Shown: positions 24,417 to 32,137 of the stretch, piece by piece
How positions within the stretch are numbered: the stretch's first letter is position 1
Layout: each line of letters starts with the position of its first letter
NCBI GenBank assembly: GCA_016303065.1
Contig: JAEDMJ010000017.1
Span: forward strand, 1-39,144
Length of the DNA stretch: 39,144 nucleotides
DNA from: Clostridiales bacterium
Lineage (GTDB): Bacteria > Bacillota > Clostridia > Oscillospirales > QAMX01
Direction: 5' to 3'
Made by a program: the position numbers and the translations under genes
The notes under the pieces: generated by a model
The model's input: only the letters and a program-made list of their open reading frames with translations
The model's database searches: none
What the model was told of the DNA's origin: nothing

Positions 24417-24443
24417 TGCTTTTTGAAGCAAAAGGCGCTTTTT
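24409..24443 (+). terminator. Riboswitch-controlled terminator
   Basis: GCGCTTTTTGCTT pairs with AAGCAAAAGGCGC (one G-U) around TTTG, followed by five T. It ends 12 nt before the ribosome binding site of the first operon gene, so its formation would silence the whole operon. Confidence 0.85.
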
Positions 24444-24470
24444 GAATGCGTAAAAGGGAGGTTTTGATTC

Positions 24471-24755
24471 TTGAAAAAGGATTTTGACCGGGAAAAATGT
24501 ATTGGGCTTCTGAGAGAAAAGGCAAATGAGCTTTCGGAGAGAGGCGAAAACCGTTTTCCGAAGCGTTCGGACTTTTCGGAGGAAGAAGTCGTTGCCGTGA
24601 AGGCCTTTCTCGGCCCCTGGCCCAGAGCTCTGGAGGCGTCGGGGCTTAAAGAGGACAGGGCGGAAGACCTGGCCGAAGCCAGAAGGCAAAAGCGGCGGAG
24701 GGCCAGGATCAGACGGCGGGAGAACGGGAATTCCGGGGAAGGTCTCCCAAAGTAA
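24471..24755 (+). CDS. Small conserved protein, first gene of the B12 operon
   Basis: The TTG start is supported by GGGAGG 9 nt upstream. The 94-residue product is strongly charged: an N-terminal helix (EKCIGLLREKANEL), then RFPKRSDFSEEEVVAVKAFLGPWPRALEASGL, and a very basic C-terminal tail (RRQKRRRARIRRREN). The middle part resembles the helix-turn-helix-like repeat found with homing endonucleases (pattern G-R-x-P ... FGSWNxALxAAGL), but no nuclease domain is present. A nucleic-acid-binding role is a guess. It is the first frame after the riboswitch terminator and lies 66 nt before the DUF4430 gene. Confidence 0.8.
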   Translation: MKKDFDREKCIGLLREKANELSERGENRFPKRSDFSEEEVVAVKAFLGPWPRALEASGLKEDRAEDLAEARRQKRRRARIRRRENGNSGEGLPK

Positions 24756-24821
24756 AATTTGTTATACCGGCTGCAAAAAAAGCGGCGAGTATAGATTTAA
24801 AAAAGACAAAGAGGAGAAAAA

Positions 24822-25652
24822 ATGAAAAAAAAGATTTTGTGCGCGCTCTGTGCCGTTTTGGTTCTGTGCGCGCTCTGCGTCCCGGCGTTTGCCGGTGAGG
24901 ACGCGACTGTTTATGTGACGATTTCGTCCGGAAAGCTGGAGCTTGCAAGAAAGCCCGTCGCTCTCAGCGACGCCGACGGCGACGGAGCCATGACGGTCAA
25001 CGACGTGCTGATTCTTGCCCACAACGCCGAATTTCCCGGCGGCGCGGAGGCGGGTTACGCTTCCGTCGCCGGTGAATACGGCCTTTCGATCACGAAGCTT
25101 TGGGGCATTGAGAACGGAAGCGGTTACGGGTACTATGTCAACAATGCCGCCGCTTTCTCTCTTACGGACGCTGTTTCTGCCGGAGACAGCATTGCGGCGT
25201 TTGTTTACACCGACACGACGGCCTTTTCGGACGCTTACAGCTTCTTTGACAAAAATTTGATTTCCGGAAAAGCCGGTGAAAGCGTTGAGCTCTGCCTCTC
25301 CGCCGCAGGCTATGACGAGAACTGGGCGCCGGTCACCCTGCCGGTGGAGGGCGCCGTCATCACCATTGACGGTGTGGACACCGGAGTTGTGACGGACGCC
25401 GAGGGAAAGGCCGTTGTGGAGCTTTCCGGACAGGGGACGGTCGTCATAAGCGCGAGAAGCGAAACTTCGGTTCTGGTTCCCCCGGTGTGCATTGCTGAGC
25501 TTGAGGGCGGGGAAACTTCCGGAGATGTTTCGGACGGCGCGGCAGACGACGGAAAAGAAAATAACAACGGCTGGATACTGTGGGTCGCCGTCGGAGCCGT
25601 TGTCGTTTGTGTGGCTGCCGCGGTCTTTGCGTTCGCAAAGCGCAGGAAATGA
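24822..25652 (+). CDS. Secreted, membrane-anchored DUF4430 (transcobalamin beta-domain-like) protein
   Basis: The 276-residue protein has a signal peptide (cleavage likely after AFA, residue 24). A DUF4430-type domain (about 28-131) holds YGLSITKLWGIENGSGYGYYVNN and ends in AGDSIAAFVYTD. A beta-sandwich segment follows (about 148-212, VEGAVITIDGVDTGVVTDAEG), then an acidic linker, one membrane helix (251-272) and KRRK. Within the first domain D50-A-D52-G-D54-G ... D61 is a calcium-binding, dockerin/EF-hand-like loop. DUF4430 has the fold of the C-terminal cobalamin-covering domain of transcobalamin. It is the second gene behind the B12 riboswitch and overlaps the next gene by 4 nt. It is probably a surface corrinoid-binding accessory. 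Confidence 0.87.
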   Translation: MKKKILCALCAVLVLCALCVPAFAGEDATVYVTISSGKLELARKPVALSDADGDGAMTVNDVLILAHNAEFPGGAEAGYASVAGEYGLSITKLWGIENGSGYGYYVNNAAAFSLTDAVSAGDSIAAFVYTDTTAFSDAYSFFDKNLISGKAGESVELCLSAAGYDENWAPVTLPVEGAVITIDGVDTGVVTDAEGKAVVELSGQGTVVISARSETSVLVPPVCIAELEGGETSGDVSDGAADDGKENNNGWILWVAVGAVVVCVAAAVFAFAKRRK

Positions 25653-27202
25653 AGAATAATTTTTGGAAAACCGCACTGTGCCTTGTTCTGGTTTTGATAT
25701 CGGCATTTGCCGGAAGCACTTGCGTTAAAGCCGGAAACGATACCGTCGATGAGCTTGATGGGCTCATCGACGGTATCACTGCGTTCAAAATGAAGTCCGC
25801 GGGAGTCGGAAGCCTCCGGCAATATGCCGGGGAGACCTTGGCGGCGGAGGCCGGAAAGAGCGCGGAGTGGTATGTCATCGCTCTGGCGCAGAGCGGGGAG
25901 CAATTGGATTTTTCTGCTTACTATTCCTCTTTGAAAGCTTATATCAGGGAAAATGAAAATATTTCCGCCGTCACGAAACAAAAGCTTGCGCTTTGCCTCG
26001 TGGCGCTCGGGGCAAGATCGGACGAATTTCTTTCCTCCGCGGCCGATGAAACGATCGGAAAAGAGGGCGTCATGAGCCTTGTCTTTGGGCTTCATCTTCT
26101 GAAAAACGGCTGTGAAAGCAAGGTCCACACGCCGGAATCCGTGGCAGAGACGATCGTCGGAATGCAGCTTTCCGACGGGGGCTGGGCCGTGACGGGAAAG
26201 GTGTCGGACGCCGACGTCACCGCCATGGTCCTCCAGAGCCTTGCCGGTCTGAACGAAAAAAACGCCGCCGTGACGCAGGCGGTGGAGAAGGCGCTGACGC
26301 TGCTTTCGGAAGCTCAGCTTCCCGGAGGGGATTTTCAGAGCTTCGGCGTACCGAATGCCGAGAGCACGGCCCAGGCCGCGGTCGCACTGGCTTCTCTTGG
26401 CATCGACCCGTTTGCGGACGCCCGCTTTGTGAAAAACGGAAACAGCGTCCTGGACGGAATTTTGAAGTACCGTCTTCCGGACGGCAGCTTTTCCCACACG
26501 GAAGGCGGCGCATACAGCAGCACGGCAACTGTCCAGTGCCTTTGCGCTTTTGTGGCGGCAAAGAGATTCTATTCCGGCGGAGAAGCCTTTTATTCCCTGG
26601 ACCTTGAACGGGAAGAACTCACTCCGGAAAGAGGATTCGTTCCGGGATACAAATTCTGGGTCTGCGCCGGGATCGGCGCGGCGGCCGCGGCGGCGGTGAC
26701 AGCCGTCTTTGTCCGAGGAAAGTCCAAAAAAAACGCGCTTTTCATTGTGGCTGCGGCGGGAATCTGCATCGCAGCCGTGCTCTTTACGGATATCCAAAGC
26801 CGTGAAAGCTATTACGGATCCGGCGAGGAGCGGGGTGAACCGGCCGGCACGGTGACGCTTGAGATCAGGTGCGACACGATTGCCGGAAAAACCGGCGAGG
26901 AATACATCCCGGATAGCGGCGTTGTGCTTGCTGCGGAGGAATTCACGCTTTACGAGGGCGACACCGTGTATGACATCACCGTGGCTGCGGCGAGAGCCCA
27001 CGGGATACAGATGGAAAGCGACGGGACAAACTACATATCCGGGATCGCGTTTATCTATGAACGGCAGTTCGGAGACCTTTCCGGCTGGATCTACCGCGTC
27101 AACGGAGAGACGCCGTCGGTCGGATGCGGGGAGTACGCTCCGTCCGACGGAGATAAGATACAGTGGATTTACAGCTGTGAAATGGGCCGGGACATCGACT
27201 GA
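25649..27202 (+). CDS. Transcobalamin-like surface receptor: alpha/alpha barrel + membrane hairpin + DUF4430
   Basis: The ATG (25649) overlaps the previous stop (ATGA); the 517-residue protein starts with a signal peptide (to about 28). Residues 35-315 are helical with prenyltransferase/squalene-cyclase-type repeats: QLSDGGW (173), QLPGGDF (223) and RLPDGSF (275), each followed by an Ala-rich helix. This is the alpha6/alpha6-barrel family to which the transcobalamin/intrinsic-factor N-domain belongs. Two membrane helices (335-356 and 363-381) are joined by the basic loop RGKSKK, which positive-inside places in the cytoplasm, so both flanking domains face outside. Residues 400-512 are DUF4430 (EGDTVYDITVAAA, SGWIYRVNGETPSVGCGEY, DGDKIQWIY). 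The order alpha-barrel then beta-domain is that of animal cobalamin carriers. Probably the corrinoid-capturing partner of the ECF transporter downstream. Confidence 0.88.
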   Translation: MKNNFWKTALCLVLVLISAFAGSTCVKAGNDTVDELDGLIDGITAFKMKSAGVGSLRQYAGETLAAEAGKSAEWYVIALAQSGEQLDFSAYYSSLKAYIRENENISAVTKQKLALCLVALGARSDEFLSSAADETIGKEGVMSLVFGLHLLKNGCESKVHTPESVAETIVGMQLSDGGWAVTGKVSDADVTAMVLQSLAGLNEKNAAVTQAVEKALTLLSEAQLPGGDFQSFGVPNAESTAQAAVALASLGIDPFADARFVKNGNSVLDGILKYRLPDGSFSHTEGGAYSSTATVQCLCAFVAAKRFYSGGEAFYSLDLEREELTPERGFVPGYKFWVCAGIGAAAAAAVTAVFVRGKSKKNALFIVAAAGICIAAVLFTDIQSRESYYGSGEERGEPAGTVTLEIRCDTIAGKTGEEYIPDSGVVLAAEEFTLYEGDTVYDITVAAARAHGIQMESDGTNYISGIAFIYERQFGDLSGWIYRVNGETPSVGCGEYAPSDGDKIQWIYSCEMGRDID

Positions 27203-27222
27203 AAACGAAAGGAGGCGCGGCT

Positions 27223-28101
27223 GTGCGGGAATTTGACGGATATAACCCGATATCGATTTTTATATATTTTGCCGCGGCGGCGATACTTCCGATGTTTTTT
27301 CTGCATCCGCTGACGGCTGCGCTGATGCTTTCCGGGGGAGTCGGCTTCTTTTTTTCGGTCGGAGGGTGGAAAAGCGTGAAAAGCAATCTGTTTTTTATGT
27401 TTCTCGCACTGGCCGGAGCGTTTATAAATCCGCTTTTCAACCACAACGGCGCGACGGTGCTGTTTGTGCTGAACGATAACCCGGTGACGCTCGAAGCTTT
27501 TTGGTACGGCCTTGCTTCGTCGGCGCTGATAATCGGCGGTATTTTCTGGTTCAGAGCCTTTTCAAAAATAATGACAAGCGACAAGCTTCTTTACCTGCTT
27601 GGGACTTTTTCCCCGAAAATCGCGCTGATCATCTCCATGGCGCTTAGATATATCCCGCTTTTTGCGGTTCAGGCGGAAAAAACCTCCGACGCCCAAAAAG
27701 CTCTCGGCCTTGCCGGGGACGGCAGCGTGCCCGAAAGGCTGAAATCGGGAATAAGAGTGTTTTCGGTAATGGTAACCTGGACCCTGGAAAACGGTATCGT
27801 CACGGCGGACAGCATGGAAGCCAGAGGGTACGGAAGCGGAAAACGGACTTTTTTTTCGGTCTATCGGTTTCACCGGCGCGATTATCTGCTGGTCGGGACG
27901 ACGGCTGCGCTTTTTGCCGTCTTTGCCTTTTGTCTGGCGTCGGGAGCGTTTGAGTTTTCGTTTTACCCGTATACCGACGCGCTGAATGCGGACTGGAGGC
28001 TTTTGGCCGGAACTGCGGCATACGGTCTGCTGGCCTTTTTGCCGGTGATTATAAAGGGAGGAGAAGCGGTAAAATGGAGATACTTGCGGTCAGAAATCTG
28101 A
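27223..28101 (+). CDS. ecfT: ECF transporter T component (CbiQ/EcfT family)
   Basis: This 292-residue membrane protein couples the S component to the ATPases. It has several hydrophobic helices in the first 140 residues, then MALRYIPLFAVQAEKTSDAQKALGL and, further on, TADSMEARGYGSGKRTFF. The second is the canonical ARG coupling motif; in the first the Arg is Leu (ALG), a mild deviation. The GTG start follows AAAGGAGG by 9 nt. Its 3' end overlaps the ATPase gene by 28 nt. Confidence 0.92.
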   Translation: MREFDGYNPISIFIYFAAAAILPMFFLHPLTAALMLSGGVGFFFSVGGWKSVKSNLFFMFLALAGAFINPLFNHNGATVLFVLNDNPVTLEAFWYGLASSALIIGGIFWFRAFSKIMTSDKLLYLLGTFSPKIALIISMALRYIPLFAVQAEKTSDAQKALGLAGDGSVPERLKSGIRVFSVMVTWTLENGIVTADSMEARGYGSGKRTFFSVYRFHRRDYLLVGTTAALFAVFAFCLASGAFEFSFYPYTDALNADWRLLAGTAAYGLLAFLPVIIKGGEAVKWRYLRSEI

Positions 28102-29705
28102 GTTTTGCTTATCCGGGTTCGGAAACCCAGACCCTTACTGACGTGACGTTTTCTGTTGAAAAAGGCGATTTTCTCCTTGTATGCGGCGCGACCGGAAGCG
28201 GAAAATCGACGCTTATGCGCGTTTTGAAACGGGAGCTGAGACCTCTCGGAGAGCTTTGCGGAGAAATTCTCTACCGCGGACGCCCTGTCGAAGGCATGAG
28301 TTTGCCGGAGTCGGCGCAGAAGATCGGTTTTGTGATGCAGCGCCCGGAACAGCAGATCGTCACGGACAAGGTTTGGCACGAACTGGCATTCGGCCTTGAG
28401 AACCTCGGCGTTCCGACTGCCGTGATACGCCGAAGGGTCGCGGAGATGGCGGCGTATTTCGGGATCGAAGACTGGTTCGACAAAAGCGTTGCCGAGCTTT
28501 CCGGCGGACAGAAGCAGCTTTTGAACCTTGCTTCGGTAATGGTCATGCAGCCGGAGATTCTTATTCTGGACGAGCCCACGGCACAGCTTGACCCGATCGC
28601 CGCGGCAGATTTCATTGCGGCGCTCTCGAAGCTCAACAGGGAGCTTTCGCTCACGGTGGTCATTGTGGAGCACCGGCTCGAGGACGCGGCTCCGGCGGCA
28701 AACAGGCTTCTCGCCCTTGAGAACGGACGCGTCTGCGCTTTCGGAGAAACGAAAAAAGCGCTTTCGGCGCTTGCGGGCAATGAGTCGCTGGCGGGCGGAA
28801 TGCCGGCTGCGGTGCGCCTGGGAATGAGGCTCGGCGCGGGAGAAAACTGCCCGCTCACGGTCCGCGACGGAAGAATTTTTATTGAGAACACCTTTTCAAA
28901 CCGCATCCGCGCGGTCAAGCGGAATGAGACGCCCGCGGGCGGAGAAAAAGCCCTTGAATTCCGGGACGTTTTCTTTCGGTACGGGCGCGAGCTTCCGGAC
29001 GTCTTGAGGGGTCTGAGCTTTGAGGTTTACGCAGGCGAGATATTCTGTATCCTCGGCGGAAACGGAAGCGGAAAATCGACGGCGCTGGCCTGTGCGGCGG
29101 GGCTGAAAAGGGCTTACTCCGGAAGCATTCGCGTTTTCGGGAAAAAAATCGGAAAATATCAGGGCAGAAGCCTTTACTGCGGCTGTCTTGCCATGCTTCC
29201 CCAGGACGTCCAGACGGTGTTTCTGAAAAACACGGTGAGGGAAGAGCTTCGGGACGCCGGGATAACGCCGGAGGAGCTGCCTTTTTCCACGGAGGCTTTT
29301 TTGGACAGGCATCCCTATGACCTTTCGGGGGGACAGCAGCAGCTTGCCGCGATGGCAAAGGTTCTTGGAACAAAACCGCGGCTTTTGCTTTTGGACGAGC
29401 CGACAAAGGGACTTGACGCCGCCGCAAAGGCCAAAATCATCGGAATACTGAAGACCCTTGCCGCCGGCGGAGCCGCCGTCGCCGTCGTCACTCACGACGT
29501 CGAGTTCGCCGCGGAATGCGCCGACAGATGCGCGATGTTCTTCCGGGGAGAGATCACGTCGGTTTCTGCGCCGTACAGCTTTTTTGCGGAAAACAGCTTC
29601 TATACGACTGCGGCAAGCCGCATGACCAGGGGATATTACGACAACGCCGTCACGGTGGATGAGGCGGAAAGGCTCTGCCTTCTGAACGGGAGGAAGAAGG
29701 CATGA
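28074..29705 (+). CDS. ECF transporter ATPase, two ATP-binding domains fused
   Basis: The 543-residue protein combines EcfA1- and EcfA2-type subunits in one chain. Domain 1 has Walker A GATGSGKST, Q-loop MQRPEQQ, signature LSGGQKQLL and Walker B ILILDEPTAQLD. Domain 2 starts near residue 295 and has GGNGSGKST, LSGGQQQLAAMAKV and LLLLDEPTKGLD followed by VTHDVEFA. Both sites appear competent. It energises the T/S membrane parts. AGGAGAAG precedes the ATG; the stop overlaps the S gene by ATGA, indicating coupled, stoichiometric synthesis. Confidence 0.94.
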   Translation: MEILAVRNLSFAYPGSETQTLTDVTFSVEKGDFLLVCGATGSGKSTLMRVLKRELRPLGELCGEILYRGRPVEGMSLPESAQKIGFVMQRPEQQIVTDKVWHELAFGLENLGVPTAVIRRRVAEMAAYFGIEDWFDKSVAELSGGQKQLLNLASVMVMQPEILILDEPTAQLDPIAAADFIAALSKLNRELSLTVVIVEHRLEDAAPAANRLLALENGRVCAFGETKKALSALAGNESLAGGMPAAVRLGMRLGAGENCPLTVRDGRIFIENTFSNRIRAVKRNETPAGGEKALEFRDVFFRYGRELPDVLRGLSFEVYAGEIFCILGGNGSGKSTALACAAGLKRAYSGSIRVFGKKIGKYQGRSLYCGCLAMLPQDVQTVFLKNTVREELRDAGITPEELPFSTEAFLDRHPYDLSGGQQQLAAMAKVLGTKPRLLLLDEPTKGLDAAAKAKIIGILKTLAAGGAAVAVVTHDVEFAAECADRCAMFFRGEITSVSAPYSFFAENSFYTTAASRMTRGYYDNAVTVDEAERLCLLNGRKKA

Positions 29706-30388
29706 TCGTGATAAAAAACGCTTCTTTGAGAAAGTTTTTGAAAATCGCGGTGCCGTTCGTCCTGATACCCGGCTGTATCGCTTTGGGAGTGTTTGTGTTT
29801 GACGAAAAACGCTATGCTTTTGTTTCCCTTGCGGTGACGGTGCTTGCGCTTTTGCTGTTTGCGGCAGGCTTTGAGCAGAAAAAAACCGGGACAAGGCGGC
29901 TTGTTATCGTCGCGGTGATGGTCGCGCTTTCGGTGGCCGGAAGGTTTATTCCGCTTTTCAAGCCGATAACCGCGATCACGGTTATAACGGCCGTTTACCT
30001 CGGCGGCGAGGCCGGATTTCTCGTCGGCGCGCTGTCCGCGGTGATATCAAACTTTTTTTTCGGTCAGGGCCCCTGGACTCCGTTTCAGATGTTTGCGTGG
30101 GGAATGATCGGTCTTGCCGCAGGCTTTTTGTCGGGGGGACTGAAAAAGAGCAGATGGCTTCTCGTCGCTTACGGCGCGGCGGCGGGCGTCGTTTATTCGA
30201 TGATCATGGACGTTTGGACTGTGGTTTGGTACGGGGGCGGGTTTTACGCCGGACTGTATCTTTCGGCGATCGTTTCGGCGGCGCCGTATACGCTGCTCTA
30301 TGCCGTGTCGAACGCGGTGTTTCTTGCGCTTTTGGCAAAGCCCTTCGGGGAGAAGCTTGAAAGGGTAAAGATAAAGTACGGCATATGA
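29702..30388 (+). CDS. ECF transporter S component, probable corrinoid or corrinoid-precursor binder
   Basis: The 228-residue membrane protein has about six to seven hydrophobic helices. The segment ALSVAGRFIPLFKPITAI followed by YLGGEAGFLVGALSAVISNFFFGQGPWTPFQMFAWG is typical of B12-regulated ECF S components of the CblT type, a group proposed by comparative genomics to import a cobalamin precursor or cobamide. The basic segment KKTGTRR near residue 60 separates two extra N-terminal helices from the core. It is the last gene of the riboswitch operon. The ligand is inferred from regulation and neighbours, not from binding residues. Confidence 0.87.
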   Translation: MIVIKNASLRKFLKIAVPFVLIPGCIALGVFVFDEKRYAFVSLAVTVLALLLFAAGFEQKKTGTRRLVIVAVMVALSVAGRFIPLFKPITAITVITAVYLGGEAGFLVGALSAVISNFFFGQGPWTPFQMFAWGMIGLAAGFLSGGLKKSRWLLVAYGAAAGVVYSMIMDVWTVVWYGGGFYAGLYLSAIVSAAPYTLLYAVSNAVFLALLAKPFGEKLERVKIKYGI

Positions 30389-30403
30389 CCCGCCCCATAT
30401 GAG

Positions 30404-30454
30404 AAAAAAACAGGCGTGAAAGAGCGAACGGCTCACTTTTTCACGTCTGTTTTC
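30404..30454. terminator. Bidirectional terminator between the B12 operon and the AlkD-like gene
   Basis: CAGGCGTGA...GAGC pairs with GCTC...TCACGTCTG around a short loop. Seven A on the left give a strong T-run for the minus strand; TTTTC on the right serves the plus strand. It contains the stop codon of the minus-strand gene. Confidence 0.8.
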
Positions 30455-31131
30455 AGCGTTCGGAGATACGACTTCTGCGCCGGGGTTATTCGCCGGCTTT
30501 CGAGAGCTTTTTGTATGGCCTTGTTGTGCGTCCACGGAGGAAGCCTTTGTTCTTCGATAAAGGGTATGACGTCGTCCCATCTTTTGAAGAGCGCGCTGGC
30601 AAAATACCAGGCGACCATCATGTCGATATAATAGTCTCCCGGAGAAAGCTCTGCGGCGATTTTGGGAAATTCCGGAGAAAACCCGTCGTCAAGATAGAAG
30701 CACATCAGCATTTCGAGCCCGAAGCGGACCGTGTAGGTTTTTCCGGAGGCGATCCAGCGCCTTATGTGCAAAAGCAGCTCGTCCGGATGCTTTCTGAACA
30801 CGCGGGGGCGAAAGCTGTCGCAGGTCCCCCAGTTGTCAATGTGCGGCAGGAAGGCTTCCGCTGCCTCAAGGGCCTTGTCAAAATCGTCCATGCGTTCGAT
30901 CAGAAATGCGTGGAGATTGTTTTCTTCAAGGTATCTGTGGGGAAGGCGGGCGAGAAAGCTTTCCGCGGCGGGAGAGCCGGAGACGGATTCGGCGTATTTC
31001 CGAAGCAGGGGAGTTCGTATTCCGATTATGTTTTCCGGGGGGACGGTCGGAACGAGCCGGGAAAAAAACGCGCGGTACTCCTCGTCTCGCATGGAAAACA
31101 GATCTTCAAGAATGTCGTTTCGCCGGGTCAT
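30433..31131 (-). CDS. AlkD-like DNA alkylation repair protein
   Basis: This 232-residue all-helical HEAT-like-repeat protein resembles AlkD/AlkC DNA glycosylases, which remove positively charged alkyl bases without base flipping. Matching features are NIIGIRTPLLRKYA near the N-terminus, HLHAFLIERMDDFDKAL-type helix pairs, FLPHIDNWGTCDSF (family W-x-x-C-D), MMVAWYFASAL and a C-terminal KALESRRITPAQKSYLRTLK. Catalysis depends on an Asp and aromatic residues in the concave face; D and W candidates are present. It is a single-gene unit with its own promoter and terminator. Confidence 0.88.
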   Translation of the reverse strand: MTRRNDILEDLFSMRDEEYRAFFSRLVPTVPPENIIGIRTPLLRKYAESVSGSPAAESFLARLPHRYLEENNLHAFLIERMDDFDKALEAAEAFLPHIDNWGTCDSFRPRVFRKHPDELLLHIRRWIASGKTYTVRFGLEMLMCFYLDDGFSPEFPKIAAELSPGDYYIDMMVAWYFASALFKRWDDVIPFIEEQRLPPWTHNKAIQKALESRRITPAQKSYLRTLKTDVKK

Positions 31132-31174
31132 TTGCTCTTTTCCCCCTGTCCTGTTTGTCTTTGCGGTGTGAAGA

Positions 31175-31203
31175 ATTATATCACATATCGGAAAGAATTA
31201 CAA
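31175..31203 (-). promoter_or_regulatory. Promoter of the AlkD-like gene
   Basis: On the minus strand: TTGTAA (31203-31198), 17-bp spacer, TATAAT (31180-31175) with extended TGa. Confidence 0.78.
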
Positions 31204-31256
31204 TCAGGATGAATGCAGTTTCGATTTTTTCGGTAAAAAGAGCGGGGAAGTTAGAA

Positions 31257-31285
31257 TTGACAAAAGCCCCTGAAAAGGGTATAAT
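31257..31285 (+). promoter_or_regulatory. Promoter of the pfl operon
   Basis: Exact consensus TTGACA (31257-31262), 17-bp spacer, TATAAT (31280-31285). The ZTP riboswitch follows within 10 nt. Confidence 0.93.
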
Positions 31286-31293
31286 CATATACG

Positions 31294-31363
31294 TCATATG
31301 ACTGACGGAAGTGGATTTACCACGTGGAGTATGATCTTGAAATTTGGCCGACCGTCTGGGCAG
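31294..31363 (+). ncRNA. ZTP riboswitch (pfl motif)
   Basis: The RNA has P1 TCATAT/GTATGA (31294-31299 with 31329-31334) and a GTGG/CCAC hairpin (31311-31323). CACGTGGAGTATGATC follows, then a linker and the hallmark second half GGCCGACCGTCTGGGCA (31346-31362; consensus CCGACCGCCUGGGCA). ZTP riboswitches sense ZTP/ZMP, which builds up when 10-formyl-tetrahydrofolate is short, and turn genes on. Control of pyruvate formate-lyase fits because formate feeds 10-formyl-THF. The second half overlaps the following terminator stem, as in known members. Confidence 0.93.
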
Positions 31364-31391
31364 TGTTTTGTCCGGACGGCCGTATTTTTTT
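31352..31391 (+). terminator. Terminator arm of the ZTP riboswitch
   Basis: CCGTCTGGG (31352-31360) pairs with TCCGGACGG (31371-31379) including two G-U, followed by CCGTA and seven T. The 5' arm is the conserved ligand-binding segment, so ligand binding and termination exclude each other. Confidence 0.88.
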
Positions 31392-31414
31392 GTCTTTTTT
31401 CGGGAGAGATGAAA

Positions 31415-32131
31415 ATGGTGGAGGGAAAGATCTTTGCCTTTGAATCGATGGGGCTTGTGGACGGGCCGGGGATAAGGAGCGTTGTGTTTTTTTCGGGGTG
31501 TTCGCTCCGGTGCCGTTACTGCCACAATCCGGAAAGCTGGAATATGAATGCGGGAAAGACGGTGAGCCCGGACGGGCTTATGAGAAAGATCGTACGTTTT
31601 CGCCCGTATTTTGAGAGAAGCGGCGGAGGCGTCACTTTTTCCGGAGGGGAGCCGCTTTTGCAGCCGGAGTTTCTGGCCGAAATGCTTTCGCTTTGCAAAA
31701 AAGAGGGGATACACACCTGTATCGACACGGCGGGGGCCGGAGCGGGGGATTACGAAAGAATACTCGGCCTTGCGGACCTTGTGCTTTTGGATGTTAAGGC
31801 GGCGGGGGCGGAAAAATACCGCGGACTTTGCGGAGGCGACATCTCTGAGCCGGAGAGGTTTATGGCGGCGCTGGCGAAATCGGGAAAACCGGCGGTCGTC
31901 CGGCGCGTGGTGATACCCGGGATCAACGATTCGGAGCGGGATATGGAAGAGCTGAAAGCCTATATATCGGAAAAAATTCCGACGGCGAAAGCGGTTGAAC
32001 TCCTTCCGTATCACAAGTCGGGAGAACACAAATACAAAAAGCTTGGCCTTGTTCCGGCGCTTGCGGACATTCCGCAGATGTCCGGGGAAAAGACGCAGGA
32101 GCTTTGGAACAAATATTTCAGCGGCAGGTAA
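31415..32131 (+). CDS. pflA: Pyruvate formate-lyase activating enzyme
   Basis: PflA is a radical-SAM enzyme that installs the glycyl radical on PFL. Starting at 31415 gives 238 residues with CSLRCRYCHNPE (C29, C33, C36), GGGVTFSGGEPLLQPEF, CIDTAG, LLDVKA and VVIPGINDSE. All are diagnostic. Two ATGs are six bases apart; the second has GGAG at the better distance (8 nt). The gene ends 6 nt before pflB, so activator and enzyme are made together under ZTP control. Confidence 0.95.
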   Translation: MVEGKIFAFESMGLVDGPGIRSVVFFSGCSLRCRYCHNPESWNMNAGKTVSPDGLMRKIVRFRPYFERSGGGVTFSGGEPLLQPEFLAEMLSLCKKEGIHTCIDTAGAGAGDYERILGLADLVLLDVKAAGAEKYRGLCGGDISEPERFMAALAKSGKPAVVRRVVIPGINDSERDMEELKAYISEKIPTAKAVELLPYHKSGEHKYKKLGLVPALADIPQMSGEKTQELWNKYFSGR

Positions 32132-32137
32132 AAGGAT

